Shown: positions 51,532 to 61,428 of the stretch, piece after piece
How the letters are laid out: each line of letters opens with the position of its first letter
Position numbering within the stretch: the first letter of the stretch is position 1
Assembly: GCA_025370055.1 (NCBI GenBank)
Contig: CP073041.1
Span: forward strand, 3,534,001 to 3,598,000
Source of the DNA: Woronichinia naegeliana WA131
Lineage (GTDB): Bacteria; Cyanobacteriota; Cyanobacteriia; Cyanobacteriales; Microcystaceae
DNA: 64,000 nt
Direction of reading: 5' to 3'
Program-made: the position numbers and the translations under genes
The notes under the pieces: model-generated
What the model saw: only the letters and a program-made list of their open reading frames with translations
What the model was told of the DNA's origin: nothing
Databases searched by the model: none

Positions 51532-51930
51532 ATGGCACTAATTATCAACAAAACGATCTATAGCGAACTTTTGACTGCCTTTCAACCTAAAGTTATTAAA
51601 ACTCAAGCTGAATATGATGAGGCTCATCGCATTCTGGTAGAATTAATCATGCTGCCATCTCTCAGTCCAGAGCAGATAGAATTGCGGGAATTAATTATTG
51701 TTTTACTTAAAGAGTTTGATCATAAGCAACCAACACCTGAACCAGCCTCTCCTCAAGAGGTACTTGTTTACCTGATGGAGGAACATCATCTTAAGCAAGC
51801 TGACCTAGTTGGAAAAATTGGCTCTAAAGGTGTGGTTTCAGAAATTGTTAATGGTAAACGTTCCATTAGTAAATCTCAAGCCAAAGTATTAGCTGAAATT
51901 TTTCACGTTTCTTCCAGTGTTTTTATTTAG
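51532..51930 (+). CDS. higA: HigA-type antitoxin with helix-turn-helix
   Basis: 132 residues. The N-terminal helical part (KTQAEYDEAHRILVELI) is followed by a C-terminal Xre-like helix-turn-helix: VLVYLMEEHHLKQADLVGKIGSKGVVSEIVNGKRSISKSQAKVLAEIFHV. It neutralises HigB and represses the operon. It lies 142 bases downstream of higB, an unusually wide gap that could hold its own promoter. Confidence 0.88.
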   Translation: MALIINKTIYSELLTAFQPKVIKTQAEYDEAHRILVELIMLPSLSPEQIELRELIIVLLKEFDHKQPTPEPASPQEVLVYLMEEHHLKQADLVGKIGSKGVVSEIVNGKRSISKSQAKVLAEIFHVSSSVFI

Positions 51931-52026
51931 TCTCCTGATAGCGATCGCGTTAACTCGCGTTGCATTACGCTGGAACAAGTCTGAAACCCATTTTTAGTCC
52001 CTTGCCTTTATACTGACTGTGTATTT

Positions 52027-53067
52027 ATGACTAATCCCATTTATCCCGTCATTTGGCAGGACAATCAAGTTCTGCTCATTGATCAAACCCTATTGCCTAA
52101 CCAATATCGTCAAGTTGCGATCGCTGACTATCAGGCCATGGCCAAGGCGATTACAACCATGATTGTGCGGGGCGCACCGGCGATCGGGGTGGCAGCGGCC
52201 TATGGTATGTATCTAGGAGCTAGGGAGATTGATACCCCAGAATTAGGGGAATTTTTAGCCCGTTTGGAATACGTCGCTGAACAATTGCGTCAAACCCGAC
52301 CCACTGCGGTTAATCTCTTTTGGGCCATTGAAGAGATGCTAAAGGTGGCCTACCAGAGTGGCGAAGATGTCAATGCCGTTAAACAACAATTATTGGTGAC
52401 AGCCCAAACCATTCAAGCTCAAGATCTACAAACCTGTCAGGCGATCGGAGACAATGGTTTACAGGTATTACCCCAAACCCCAGAAAAATTAACCTTGTTA
52501 ACCCACTGTAACGCTGGAGCCTTAGCCACTGCTGGTTATGGAACGGCTCTTGGTGTGATTCGTAGTGCCTGGTCCGCCGGACGACTAGAGCGAGTTTATG
52601 CCGATGAAACCCGACCCCGATTACAGGGCGCGAAATTAACCGCCTGGGAATGCGTACAGGAGGGAATTCCTGTTACCTTGATTAGTGATAATATGGCAGC
52701 CCATTGTATGCAGCAAAAACGGATTGATGCGGTGGTAGTCGGGGCCGATCGCATTGCCGCCAATGGTGATGCTGCCAATAAGATTGGGACTTATGGATTA
52801 GCCGTCATCTCTAAAATGCACCATATTCCCTTTTTTGTGGCCGCTCCCCTTTCCACCATTGATTTTTCCTTGCGAGATGGAACGCTAATTCCCATTGAGG
52901 AACGTGACCCCCAGGAAATCTATCAAGTGGGAGAGACTCGTCTTTGTCCAGAGGGCGTTGACTTTTATAATCCGGCCTTTGATGTCACCCCGGCCGAACT
53001 CATTACAGCCATCATTACGGAAAAAGGGGCTGTTCCCCCAGACCAGTTAGGAACCATTCGCGGTTAG
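52027..53067 (+). CDS. mtnA: Methylthioribose-1-phosphate isomerase
   Basis: Converts 5-methylthioribose-1-phosphate to the ribulose form in methionine salvage. 346 residues, as usual. The eIF2B-like fold includes [19 protein letters not shown], catalytic Cys161 in [12 protein letters not shown] and Asp241 in [34 protein letters not shown] is also typical. Followed after 15 bases by a FAD oxidoreductase on the same strand. Confidence 0.97.
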   Translation: MTNPIYPVIWQDNQVLLIDQTLLPNQYRQVAIADYQAMAKAITTMIVRGAPAIGVAAAYGMYLGAREIDTPELGEFLARLEYVAEQLRQTRPTAVNLFWAIEEMLKVAYQSGEDVNAVKQQLLVTAQTIQAQDLQTCQAIGDNGLQVLPQTPEKLTLLTHCNAGALATAGYGTALGVIRSAWSAGRLERVYADETRPRLQGAKLTAWECVQEGIPVTLISDNMAAHCMQQKRIDAVVVGADRIAANGDAANKIGTYGLAVISKMHHIPFFVAAPLSTIDFSLRDGTLIPIEERDPQEIYQVGETRLCPEGVDFYNPAFDVTPAELITAIITEKGAVPPDQLGTIRG

Positions 53068-53082
53068 AACTTTTGAGCAACA

Positions 53083-54309
53083 ATGCAACAATTTGATGTG
53101 GTAGTGGTGGGCGGTGGGCCAGCCGGTGGCTATGGAGCTTATTTATTGGCCCAAAAGGGTTATAAAGTGCTGCTTGTAGAACAGCACCCAGACTTTACCA
53201 AAAACAATTTTTCCAGTGCTGCCACACCTCTTGAAACCCTCACCCAATTTAATTTGCCCTCAGCCGTGGTCGCTCAGTATTGGCGAAAATTAGCGGTGAT
53301 TAGCACCCATGAAGCTCAGGAATGGTCATCGGACAAGCCCTTGGGTGCGGTCTTTGATTTTGCGAAATTGCGCTCCTATCTGGCCGAAAAAGTTACACAA
53401 CAAGGGGGAACGGTTTGGTTAGGTCATCGTTATCTCAATACGGTTCAGGAGGGCGAGAAAACTTTAGTTCAGCTAAAGCGATCAGGGGGAAAGGTGAGCA
53501 CGATCGCCGCCCAGGTTGTTGTGGATGCCACTGGTTACGCTCGCGCAGTCATGTATCCTCAAAAAAGCGATCGCCCTTCTTTTTACAAAGCCACAGGCAT
53601 TGAGTATTTAATTACAGTGGACGAACAAACCCATACTCAATATGCCGAATCCTTACTTTTCTTTTTAGGTTATCGTTGGAGTCCGAGGGGTTATTCCTGG
53701 ATTTTTCCAATGGATAACTATCAGTTAAAAGTGGGATCGGCTTGGATTGATGCGGAACATCAATATTTAAAAACATTAAAGCCTCTACGGGACTATACCA
53801 AGGCTTTGATTACCGATTATTTGCAACTAGACCATTATCAATTAGTGGAAATTCATGGCTCTATTTTGGAGTATTCTTCTCATCTAGAGGATACCTATTA
53901 TCGCGATAATCTCATTGCCATTGGTGATGCTGTTTCTACGGTTAATTTTCTCGGCGGCGAAGGAATTCGTCATGGGATGCAAGGAGCCGCGATCGCTGTT
54001 CCCTATATTGAAGCCTATCTTCAGGGCAAAAAAGCAAGCTTCTCTGGCTATGAAAAGGCCATGAAAGATTATTTTGCTCAAAAATGGAATGTCTCAGAGG
54101 CGATTAACCGTAAAGTTTATTTGCAATATGATGATGCCAAAATTGATCTCGGTGTTGCCTATCTAAAATATCTGAGTTTTGACGATGCGATCGATATTCT
54201 TTTTAATTACAAATTTGATAAACTTTATCGAGGCATTTACCCCTTTATTTTTAAAAAAATCAATAAACTTGTCCAAGGCCTCAAAAGATGGCTAGTTCGC
54301 ACCCCCTGA
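53083..54309 (+). CDS. FAD-dependent oxidoreductase, geranylgeranyl-reductase-like
   Basis: 408 residues. The N-terminal dinucleotide-binding motif is VVVVGGGPAGGYGAYLLAQKGYKVLLVEQ. VVDATGYARAVMYP is the second nucleotide motif, and NLIAIGDAVSTVNFLGGEGIRHGMQGA is the flavin GD motif. The pattern is that of the geranylgeranyl reductase/lycopene-cyclase superfamily of flavoproteins that act on isoprenoid or lipid substrates. The substrate is not evident. It sits in a tight cluster with mtnA (15 bases) and the SLH lipoprotein (1 base). Confidence 0.82.
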   Translation: MQQFDVVVVGGGPAGGYGAYLLAQKGYKVLLVEQHPDFTKNNFSSAATPLETLTQFNLPSAVVAQYWRKLAVISTHEAQEWSSDKPLGAVFDFAKLRSYLAEKVTQQGGTVWLGHRYLNTVQEGEKTLVQLKRSGGKVSTIAAQVVVDATGYARAVMYPQKSDRPSFYKATGIEYLITVDEQTHTQYAESLLFFLGYRWSPRGYSWIFPMDNYQLKVGSAWIDAEHQYLKTLKPLRDYTKALITDYLQLDHYQLVEIHGSILEYSSHLEDTYYRDNLIAIGDAVSTVNFLGGEGIRHGMQGAAIAVPYIEAYLQGKKASFSGYEKAMKDYFAQKWNVSEAINRKVYLQYDDAKIDLGVAYLKYLSFDDAIDILFNYKFDKLYRGIYPFIFKKINKLVQGLKRWLVRTP

Positions 54310-54310
54310 A

Positions 54311-55240
54311 ATGATTAAACCCTCTCCCCTGATTCTTCTCTGTTTAAGTTTGCTCACTGGCTGTAGTGGTAGTCCCCTCGCCAACCGCTTTGCCGTCAAC
54401 CCCGCTCTAGAAGTTTCCCCCTCCCTCTCCCCTCTTCCTCCCTCTCCTCTCCTCTCCCCCTCCTCCCCCGCCTCTCTCTCCCCCTCTCCCCTCCTCCCCC
54501 CATCCCCCAGTCCCTCCCCCGGCAGTCCTCTACAATTCAGCGATCTGGCCACGGTTTCCCAACCCTTTCGAGGCTACATCGAAGATCTGGCCCAATTAGG
54601 GATTCTTTCCTCTCGAAATGATCAAAATTTCCAGCCCAACAGTCCGATTACACGACGGGAATATGCTCGTTGGTTGATAGCTGCCAATAACCGCTTTTAT
54701 GCCAATGTCCCGGCCAAACAAATTCGTTTAGGAAGCGAAAATTCTGCGCCCGCTTTTGCGGATGTGTCTAGCAAAGATCCTGATTTTCCAGCAATTCAAG
54801 GTTTGGCTGAAGCCGGATTAATTCCTTCTCCTCTTAGTAATGATCCCAGTGCCAGTCTGTTCCGTCCCAATGTCAACCTAACGCGAGAAGATTTGATTGC
54901 CTGGAAGGTTCCTCTCGATACCCGTAAAGCCCTTCCCAATGCTTCGATTGATAATTTGAAGGAAACCTGGGGTTTTCAGGATGTGGCCAAAATCGATCCC
55001 AAGGTTTGGCGAAGCATCTATGACGATTTTCAAAATGGAGATCAGTCTAATATTCGGCGGGTTTTCGGCTATACAACGCTCTTTCAACCCAAAAAGCCTG
55101 TGACCAGGGCAGAAGCAGCGGCCACATTGTGGTATTTCGGTTTTCAGGGAGATGGGCTGTCGGCTCAGGAAGTCCGAGCTATGCCAAAGCCCACACCCTC
55201 ACCTTCTCCTCTGCTTAATGCCCCGAATCCAAGTAAGTAG
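54311..55240 (+). CDS. SLH-domain lipoprotein with a Pro/Ser linker
   Basis: 309 residues. The lipobox LLTGC puts the lipidated Cys at residue 18. Residues 36-74 are almost only Pro, Ser and Leu. Then SLH-type motifs: FRGYIEDLAQLGILSS, FQPNSPITRREYARWLIAANNRFY, FADVSSKDPDFPAIQGLAEAGLI, FQPKKPVTRAEAAATLWYFG. SLH domains bind peptidoglycan-linked polymers, so this is likely an envelope-anchored protein. The linker codons form an extreme pyrimidine-rich tract. Confidence 0.9.
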   Translation: MIKPSPLILLCLSLLTGCSGSPLANRFAVNPALEVSPSLSPLPPSPLLSPSSPASLSPSPLLPPSPSPSPGSPLQFSDLATVSQPFRGYIEDLAQLGILSSRNDQNFQPNSPITRREYARWLIAANNRFYANVPAKQIRLGSENSAPAFADVSSKDPDFPAIQGLAEAGLIPSPLSNDPSASLFRPNVNLTREDLIAWKVPLDTRKALPNASIDNLKETWGFQDVAKIDPKVWRSIYDDFQNGDQSNIRRVFGYTTLFQPKKPVTRAEAAATLWYFGFQGDGLSAQEVRAMPKPTPSPSPLLNAPNPSK

Positions 55241-55323
55241 GTAGTTGCAATTAAATGTAAAATTGATTACCCTGAAAGCCTTGCTGTGACTCAATTCTCT
55301 AAAAAATCAATTGTGCCTACCTA

Positions 55324-57011
55324 GGGCTTGCTGAAAAAAGCTGAAACCTTTACGGAGAAAAATAGTAGGCGAATTAAGAACCGCTAGAATGCACGAAAAT
55401 AGGGTAGAATGCCTCAAAACCATTGCATTAAGAAGAGAGAAAGCAGATGTACCGAAAGCAACAGTACTCAATTGAAACACCAGAAAACTTGAAAAATCTG
55501 TTCGGCGGGCAGTTAGACGAAGAAAATCGTTGGATAGAAATGTCAAAAATGATTCTTTGGGAAGAATATGAGGAAGAATATGCAAAAAACTTCACAGAAA
55601 AAAAAGGAGCCCCAGCCAAATCATTTAGAATGGCATTAGGAGCATTAATTATCAAAGAAATTTCAGGAAAAAGTGACAGAGAAACAGTAGAACAAATAAA
55701 AGAGAACCCTTATTTACAGTACTTTATAGGAATGGAAAGCTATAGTAGCAAAGAAGCATTTAATGCGTCAATGATGGTTCATTTTCGTAAAAAAATAGGA
55801 ATGGAATTAATAAATAAAATTAATAAAGAAATAGAAAAAAAAGCGACGGGTGTAGCGTCAGAAAAAAAAGAAAATGAAGGAAAGTTATTGTTAGATGCGA
55901 CTTGTACACCAGCAGATATAAAATATCCAACGGATATAGGAATATTGAATGATGCCAGAGAAAAAACAGAAAAAATAATAGATAAGCTGTATGAAGAAAT
56001 AAAAGAGAAAAGGAAAGAAAAGCCGAGGACTTATAGGGAAGTGGCAAGAAAAGAGTACTTAGCCATAGCAAAAAAACGTCGTGTGTCAAAAAAAGAAAGA
56101 AGAAAAGGAACAAAAAAACAACTAGGATATATAAAAAGAAACTTGTCTGATATAGAAAAAATGATAGAAGAGGGAGCAAAGTTAGAAAAACTAACGAAAA
56201 AAGAGCAAGAAGAGCTTGTAACGATAGGAAAAGTGTATGAGCAACAGTTAGAAATGTATGAAAAAAAGACAAATAAAGTAGAAAACAGAATTGTGAGTGT
56301 AAGCCAACCTCACGTGCGTCCAATAGTGCGTGGAAAAGCGGGAAAAGCAGTAGAGTTTGGAGCTAAAATATCGGCAAGTAATGTGAATGGCTTTGTCTTC
56401 TTAGACAAATTAAGTTGGGATAATTACAACGAATCGGGAGATTTACAAGCGCGAATAGAAGAATATAAAAGGGAAACAGGATGTTATCCGGAATCGGTTC
56501 ATGTGGATAAAATCTATCGAACAAAAGCGAATCGAGCTTATTGTAAAGAAAGGGATATAAGAATGAGTGGTCCCCGATTGGGAAGACCGCCGAAAGAGGT
56601 GAGCAAAGAAAAAAAGAAAGAGGCACGCTCAGATGAAAGAGTGCGTAATGCCATTGAGGGTAAATTCGGACAGGGAAAGAGGAAATTTAGTCTTGGTCGA
56701 GTGATGGCCAAACTACCTGAGACCTCGGAAACGGTAATTGCGATGAACTTTTTGGTAATGAATCTTTCTACTCTACTTCAGAAGACAAAAAGTAAAAAGT
56801 TGTAGAGTCGTTTTTCTTGTGAAAAATGGTGTTAATTTTCCTCTCTTTTGTGAGGAGTGATTTGTGTTGACCTTTTTAGACAGAAAGGAACAATAGATTA
56901 AACAAAATCTGTATTTTGATTTGTTTCCATAAGGATAAGTTATCTATGCTTTTTCAGTCCATACTTCCCTAACCCACATTTCTTTCGTTTTTTGACTTTT
57001 TCAGCAAGCCC
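55324..57011 (+). mobile_element. IS5/IS1182-type element copy 3 (1688 bp)
   Basis: Same termini and length as copy 2 but in plus orientation. The flanking hexamers are TACCTA (55318-55323) and TACTTA (57012-57017), one mismatch. The right flank is inside an IS1634-type gene whose 5' end is absent on the left, so the ends come from different insertion events, or the left flank was replaced. Confidence 0.94.
55447..56805 (+). CDS. IS5/IS1182-type transposase (copy 3)
   Basis: 452 residues, identical by eye to the copy at 43356-44714, with the same Asp/Asp/Glu motifs (LLDATCTP, VHVDKIYRT, AIEGKFGQGK). Complete, with GAGAAAG about 9 bases upstream of the ATG as a ribosome binding site. Confidence 0.9.
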   Translation: MYRKQQYSIETPENLKNLFGGQLDEENRWIEMSKMILWEEYEEEYAKNFTEKKGAPAKSFRMALGALIIKEISGKSDRETVEQIKENPYLQYFIGMESYSSKEAFNASMMVHFRKKIGMELINKINKEIEKKATGVASEKKENEGKLLLDATCTPADIKYPTDIGILNDAREKTEKIIDKLYEEIKEKRKEKPRTYREVARKEYLAIAKKRRVSKKERRKGTKKQLGYIKRNLSDIEKMIEEGAKLEKLTKKEQEELVTIGKVYEQQLEMYEKKTNKVENRIVSVSQPHVRPIVRGKAGKAVEFGAKISASNVNGFVFLDKLSWDNYNESGDLQARIEEYKRETGCYPESVHVDKIYRTKANRAYCKERDIRMSGPRLGRPPKEVSKEKKKEARSDERVRNAIEGKFGQGKRKFSLGRVMAKLPETSETVIAMNFLVMNLSTLLQKTKSKKL

Positions 57012-58610
57012 TACTTAGGAATCGTAGCGGGAATTATAGATGAAATGGGTTTAGTAGAAATTATCGATGAGGAAGTGGGAACTCATCCTCAAGAAAAGCT
57101 CAGTGTAGGTACAATAGTAAAAGCAATGATATTAAACTGCTTAGGATGTATCAATGCTCCGTTATATTTGTTGAGTGAGTTTTTTAAAGGAAAAGCATTA
57201 GAATACCTATTAGGAGAAGGAATAAAAGCAGAAGATTTAAATGATGACAAGCTAGGAGGTCATTGGATAAGGTATTTGGAGTGGGGGTAAAAAACCGGTT
57301 CACGAAAATAGTCCTAAAAGCGGCAGCAATCTTTGGAATAGAACAAAAGTCAAAGCATTTAGACTCAACCTCAATGTCTGTACAAGGGAAGTATAAGGAA
57401 AGGATAGAAGATGAGGAAGACGAGCAGACAAAAGCCATAAAAATAAAATTTGGTTATTCCAGAGATAAACGACCAGACCTAAAACAGTTTATGTTAAATA
57501 TGATATGTAGTGGAGATGGTGGTGTCCCTCTCTTTATGCAATTAGGAGATGGCAATGAATCGGATAAAAAGGTGTTTCCCCAGATAATCAAAGACTGTCA
57601 AGAAAGGTTGAATATGGAAGGTTTATCGGTGATGGATGGAGCTTTTTATACGGCGGAAAATGTGGGCATGGCGAGGTCAATTCAATGGTTAAGTCGTGTC
57701 CCTCTGAAAGAAGCCACTGAGACTTTGGCAAATATATCAGAAGACCAATGGCAGCAGGGTGAACAGGACGGTTATCGTTGGCAAGTGAGGGCTTCGGAAT
57801 ATGGGGGTGAACAGCAACGATGGCTTGTGGTCGAAAGTGCTCAACGTCTCCAGTCCGATAATAAAGCTATAAGTCAAAAAATTGAGAAAGCCGATAAAGT
57901 TGTCAAAAAAGAATGGCAGAAACTTTGTGGACAGAATTTTGCTTGTGAGGCCGATGCTCTTACTGAGGCTCAACTCTGGCCAAAAACCTTGACTTATCAT
58001 CAACTCAGTCAAGTTGAGGTTCAGACTATTCCTTACTATGCCAAGGGAGGAAGACCGAAACAAGGGGCTACCCCTCTCGGTTTTCATTACCGCTTAACTG
58101 GGCAATTAAGCCTTGATTCCTCTTGCTTGGAAGCCGCATCTAAACGGGCTGGACGTTTTATTTTAGCTACTAATGTTCTTGATTCTCAGGTTTTGAGTCC
58201 CGACCAGATGTTGGCTGAATATAAGGCTCAACAAAACACCGAGCGCGGCTTTCGCTTTCTCAAAGACCCTTTCTTTTTTGCCTCTGCTCTTTTTCTCAAG
58301 AATCCTCAACGCATTATGGCTTTGATGATGATTATGGTTGTCTCTTTATTGGTTTATACTTTGGCACAACGTCGCCTACGACAGGCTTTGGCTCTTGCCC
58401 ATCAGACTATTCCTAATCAAAAGGGTAAACCGACCGCCATTCCCACTCTGCTTTGGGTCTTTCAGTCTTTTCTGTTTATCCGTTGGTTAGAGATTGACGG
58501 CATTCAAACTATCGTTAATTTGACCTCCAAACACAAACATATTCTTTCCTTTCTTGGCTCTTCATGTCAAAAGTACTACTTTGTCTCTTGACTTACCTGC
58601 GGAATGTGGG
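57012..58610 (+). mobile_element. IS1634-type element, 5' end lost
   Basis: Starts abruptly at the IS5/IS1182-type end and runs to the right terminus CCTGCGGAATGTGGG at 58596-58610. The left terminus and the first 10 or so codons are not present. The last 86 bp are duplicated in tandem. Confidence 0.8.
57018..58591 (+). pseudogene. IS1634-family transposase, truncated and frameshifted
   Basis: Begins in frame at GIVAGIIDEMGLVEIIDEEVG just inside the junction. The frame runs to 57290, but the family sequence moves to another phase near 57258-57265 (DDKLG then SLDKVFGVGVKNRF). From 57263 on the frame is long and complete: HLDSTSMSVQGKY (first Asp), LSVMDGAFYTAEN (second Asp), LAEYKAQQNTERGFRFLKDP (Glu). 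One frameshift plus loss of the N-terminus makes it inactive. Confidence 0.88.
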
Positions 58611-58696
58611 CTCCAAACACAAACATATTCTTTCCTTTCTTGGCTCTTCATGTCACAAGTACTACTTTGTCTCTTGACTTACCTGCGGAATGTGGG
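58525..58696 (+). repeat. 86-bp tandem duplication of the IS1634-type right end
   Basis: 58525-58610 and 58611-58696 are identical except one base (GTCAAAAG against GTCACAAG). Each unit covers the transposase C-terminus through the terminal GTGGG. Confidence 0.95.
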
Positions 58697-58784
58697 TTTT
58701 AACGCTTAACTTAGTCATTTTCTCTTGAGGTTTATTCGCTTATTTGATTTTAACTATTCCGTTACCATTTCTCACTTTATTTTT

Positions 58785-58934
58785 ATTTTTTCAAAATTAG
58801 TACGAAATATAGGGCTTAACTTACTCACAAAAGAAAAGACTCTTAAACTCGGTATCAAGAATAAACGGCTACGCGCTGGTTGGGACGAGGACTATCTCCT
58901 TAAGGTTTTGCTCACGTAAGATGCGTTCGCCCTG
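58785..58934 (+). pseudogene. ISAs1-family transposase, C-terminal remnant with right end
   Basis: The frame gives [19 protein letters not shown], then [18 protein letters not shown] and a stop at 58917-58919, the characteristic end of ISAs1 transposases. It is followed by the terminus AGATGCGTTCGCCCTG (to 58934). The upstream part (from about 58700) is not recognisable. It complements the 5' remnants at 8200 and 62172. Confidence 0.82.
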
Positions 58935-59017
58935 TGCGTTTGCCCTGATTGATGACACGCTCTAAGTTTTATCGCAAAGATGCCGAATTCTACTCATGTT
59001 TGCCAAATGATTTTTTA

Positions 59018-59476
59018 TTAAATTACCCCTAAAAAAAGAAAGGCGATCGCAATTCCCAAGGCCAAACCAACCAGGACTTGAACGGGAGTATGACCGAGGA
59101 GTTCCTTGAGACGGACTTCATTAAAACTATTACCATCATCTTGAAAGAGTTCATCAATCATTTGATTCAAAATACGGGCCTGTTTTCCGGCTGCCTGACG
59201 AACCCCTGCCGCGTCATACATCACAATAATGGCAAACAGACAAGCGATCGCAAATTCATTACTACCCCAACCCTTTTGTAAACCGACACCTGTTGCCAAA
59301 GCTCCTACCAACGCCGAATGAGCACTGGGCATCCCCCCCGTCGAAACCAGGGAACGGATATTAATTTTACCATTGCGAACCAGTTCCACGATCGCCTTTA
59401 ATCCTTGGGCAATCAAACAAGCGGCCAAAGACACCAACAAAACGTGATTCTCAAGAATACTAGGGAAATCCTGCAT
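59018..59476 (-). CDS. Divergent PAP2-family (DUF212) membrane protein
   Basis: 152 residues, four or so membrane helices. Blocks: SLVSTGGMPSAHSALVGALATGVGL (PAP2-like SGxPSxH core) and ACLFAIIVMYDAAGVRQAAGKQARILN, with LGHTPVQVLVGLALGIAIAF at the end. Related to acid phosphatases acting on lipid phosphates, though the family is called divergent because some catalytic residues differ. It lies 59 bases downstream of crtE on the same strand, an arrangement I recall from other cyanobacteria. Confidence 0.9.
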   Translation of the reverse strand: MQDFPSILENHVLLVSLAACLIAQGLKAIVELVRNGKINIRSLVSTGGMPSAHSALVGALATGVGLQKGWGSNEFAIACLFAIIVMYDAAGVRQAAGKQARILNQMIDELFQDDGNSFNEVRLKELLGHTPVQVLVGLALGIAIAFLFLGVI

Positions 59477-59535
59477 AAATCAAGACATTTAAACAATAAA
59501 TAAGCACTCGGACAGTTTGACACCAGTTTAAGCCC

Positions 59536-60456
59536 TTAGTGCTTACGGCTAACAATATATTGGGCTAACGATTTTAACGGTGTAGCGGCCTCTCCATAGC
59601 AATCCAACGCCGCGATCGCCTCGTCCACCAACTGTTGAGCTTGTTTTTGAGATTCCTCAATTCCCCAAAGACTAGGATAAGTTGCCTTTTGGGCCAATAA
59701 ATCCTTCCCCGCCGTCTTGCCCAGTTCTTCTTGGGTTGCCGTAATATCGAGAATATCATCCACAATTTGAAAAGCCAGGCCAATATTTTGGGCAAAAGTT
59801 GACAATTTCTCGACTTCCGTCTCCGTCGCTCCTGCCAAAATGGCCCCCGAAACCACCGACGTTTCCAGTAAAGCCCCCGTTTTGTGGGTATGAATAAAAG
59901 TCAAGGTATCGGCAGTGACATCGGTTTTCCCCTCCGACTCCAGATCCAAGACTTGACCTCCCACTAATCCCTCTGCTCCAACCGTTCTTCCCAAACGAGC
60001 GATCACCTCCAGCAAATTATGGGGCGCAACATTACGGGTTTGAGTAACCACAAATTCAAAGGCGTAGGCTAACAGACCATCTCCTGCCAAAATTGCGATA
60101 TCTTCCCCAAAAACCTTGTGATTCGTCAACTTTCCTCGACGATAATCGTCATTATCCATAGCTGGTAAATCATCATGAATTAATGACATAGTGTGAATCA
60201 TTTCCAAGGCACAGGCTGTGGGTAGGCACATTTCCAAACTGCCACCATGAAGCTCACCAGTGGTTAAACAAAGGATCGGTCTTAATCTTTTTCCCCCCGC
60301 CAGCAGAGAATAATGCATCGCTTCATAAATCTTGGCAGGTCTTCTAATGGGGAGAGATTGATTCAGAGCCTGCTCAACTAGCCCCTGCTTTTCTTGAAGA
60401 TAGGAAGCAAGGTCAAAGGTCATTGACTTCCTTTGTACAACCATTGTGTCACCCAT
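59536..60456 (-). CDS. crtE: Geranylgeranyl diphosphate synthase
   Basis: Condenses isopentenyl diphosphate with allylic diphosphates to C20, for carotenoids, chlorophyll phytol and quinones. Up to 306 residues; starts at 60444 (MVVQRKSM) or 60423 (MTFDLASYL) are also possible. The first Asp-rich motif is DDLPAMD at residues 95-101, the second is [17 protein letters not shown] and [25 protein letters not shown] are conserved. The intact catalytic motifs fit a functional type II short-chain synthase. Confidence 0.95.
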   Translation of the reverse strand: MGDTMVVQRKSMTFDLASYLQEKQGLVEQALNQSLPIRRPAKIYEAMHYSLLAGGKRLRPILCLTTGELHGGSLEMCLPTACALEMIHTMSLIHDDLPAMDNDDYRRGKLTNHKVFGEDIAILAGDGLLAYAFEFVVTQTRNVAPHNLLEVIARLGRTVGAEGLVGGQVLDLESEGKTDVTADTLTFIHTHKTGALLETSVVSGAILAGATETEVEKLSTFAQNIGLAFQIVDDILDITATQEELGKTAGKDLLAQKATYPSLWGIEESQKQAQQLVDEAIAALDCYGEAATPLKSLAQYIVSRKH

Positions 60457-60586
60457 TTGTGCTATACACAGATATTAAATAACCGACTGCTTCCCTATTT
60501 TACAGGTAATGGGAAAGGCCACTGGAAAAAGATTAGAGAAAAAAATTAGAGATTAGAATTCAAGCTTCATAGAGATTAAAGTTTAG

Positions 60587-60919
60587 CTATTCTGAATCGA
60601 AATCCTCATCCTCTAGATTAGAGTCGGGATAGCGAGCATAAATTTGTTCAGCTTCAGGACAATCGTCAGAGATCAATAACTCAGAATTCGAGCGAGAAAC
60701 GGAAGCCAATTTACGACTCACGGCTCCAATACTTTCTAGACGAACCATTTCTTCCCATGAACTGACTTCATCATCTTCCTCTGTTTCATAGCGAATGGTC
60801 ACGAGATCCCCTTCGAGGGCGATAATGCGAGCATTTTCAATCCAGCGTTGCTGATCCCGCAAGTAAATGCAAACTTCCTGTCCATCAGTACAAAACTGGT
60901 ATATCTTGCGGTGTAACAT
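60587..60919 (-). CDS. Small acidic cyanobacterial protein (DUF6679-like)
   Basis: 110 residues. Begins MLHRKIYQFCTDGQEVCIYLRDQQRWIENARIIALEGDLVTIRYE with a small beta-barrel feel. The tail is strongly acidic (SNLEDEDFDSE). I believe it matches a conserved cyanobacterial family of unknown function (DUF6679), from memory. Stand-alone, upstream of crtE in the same direction, with 130 bases between. Confidence 0.65.
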   Translation of the reverse strand: MLHRKIYQFCTDGQEVCIYLRDQQRWIENARIIALEGDLVTIRYETEEDDEVSSWEEMVRLESIGAVSRKLASVSRSNSELLISDDCPEAEQIYARYPDSNLEDEDFDSE

Positions 60920-61428
60920 TTTGAGTCTCCTATAAAGCTTAATAATTTTCTCAAGGCAGGCAATCTATAAAAACGACGACGGACTTTGTTCTATACCGCT
61001 TCGTCGCTTAGGTCGCTTAGGGAGAATAGGCTGATTGAGAAGGAATAGCTCTGGTCGGAAGAGAACAAGCTGATTTGGGCAGTTTGGACCTAGGGTCAAA
61101 AATTTCACAATATTCAACGATGGGAGTCTTGATCCACAAGCTTAATCTTATACCAAAATCTTAGCTTACTGGAAAGAAAGCAGCGGACAAATAAGGAAAA
61201 AATACATTTTCAAACAGGGTGATCACCCCCAAAAGAGATTTCCCATGATCCATCAAAAATAGTAATCTAGGACAGCAATTCCAAATTCAAACGGTAACAT
61301 AAAATACAGACGTTATCTCGCTTTTATGGGGTCAAGAGAGATTTCGCTGATTTCTGACGTTTTTCGTACTTCCTCCTCGAATCTTAGCCTCTTGGAGAGT
61401 CAGCAACCGGCAAACAAACTTGATCAAT
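60920..61428. other. Intergenic region before the group II intron
   Basis: Roughly 500 bases with no gene, RNA or repeat I recognise. The intron's 5' exon must lie at its right edge (ending TTGATCAAT), but no coding frame there can be identified. Confidence 0.4.
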
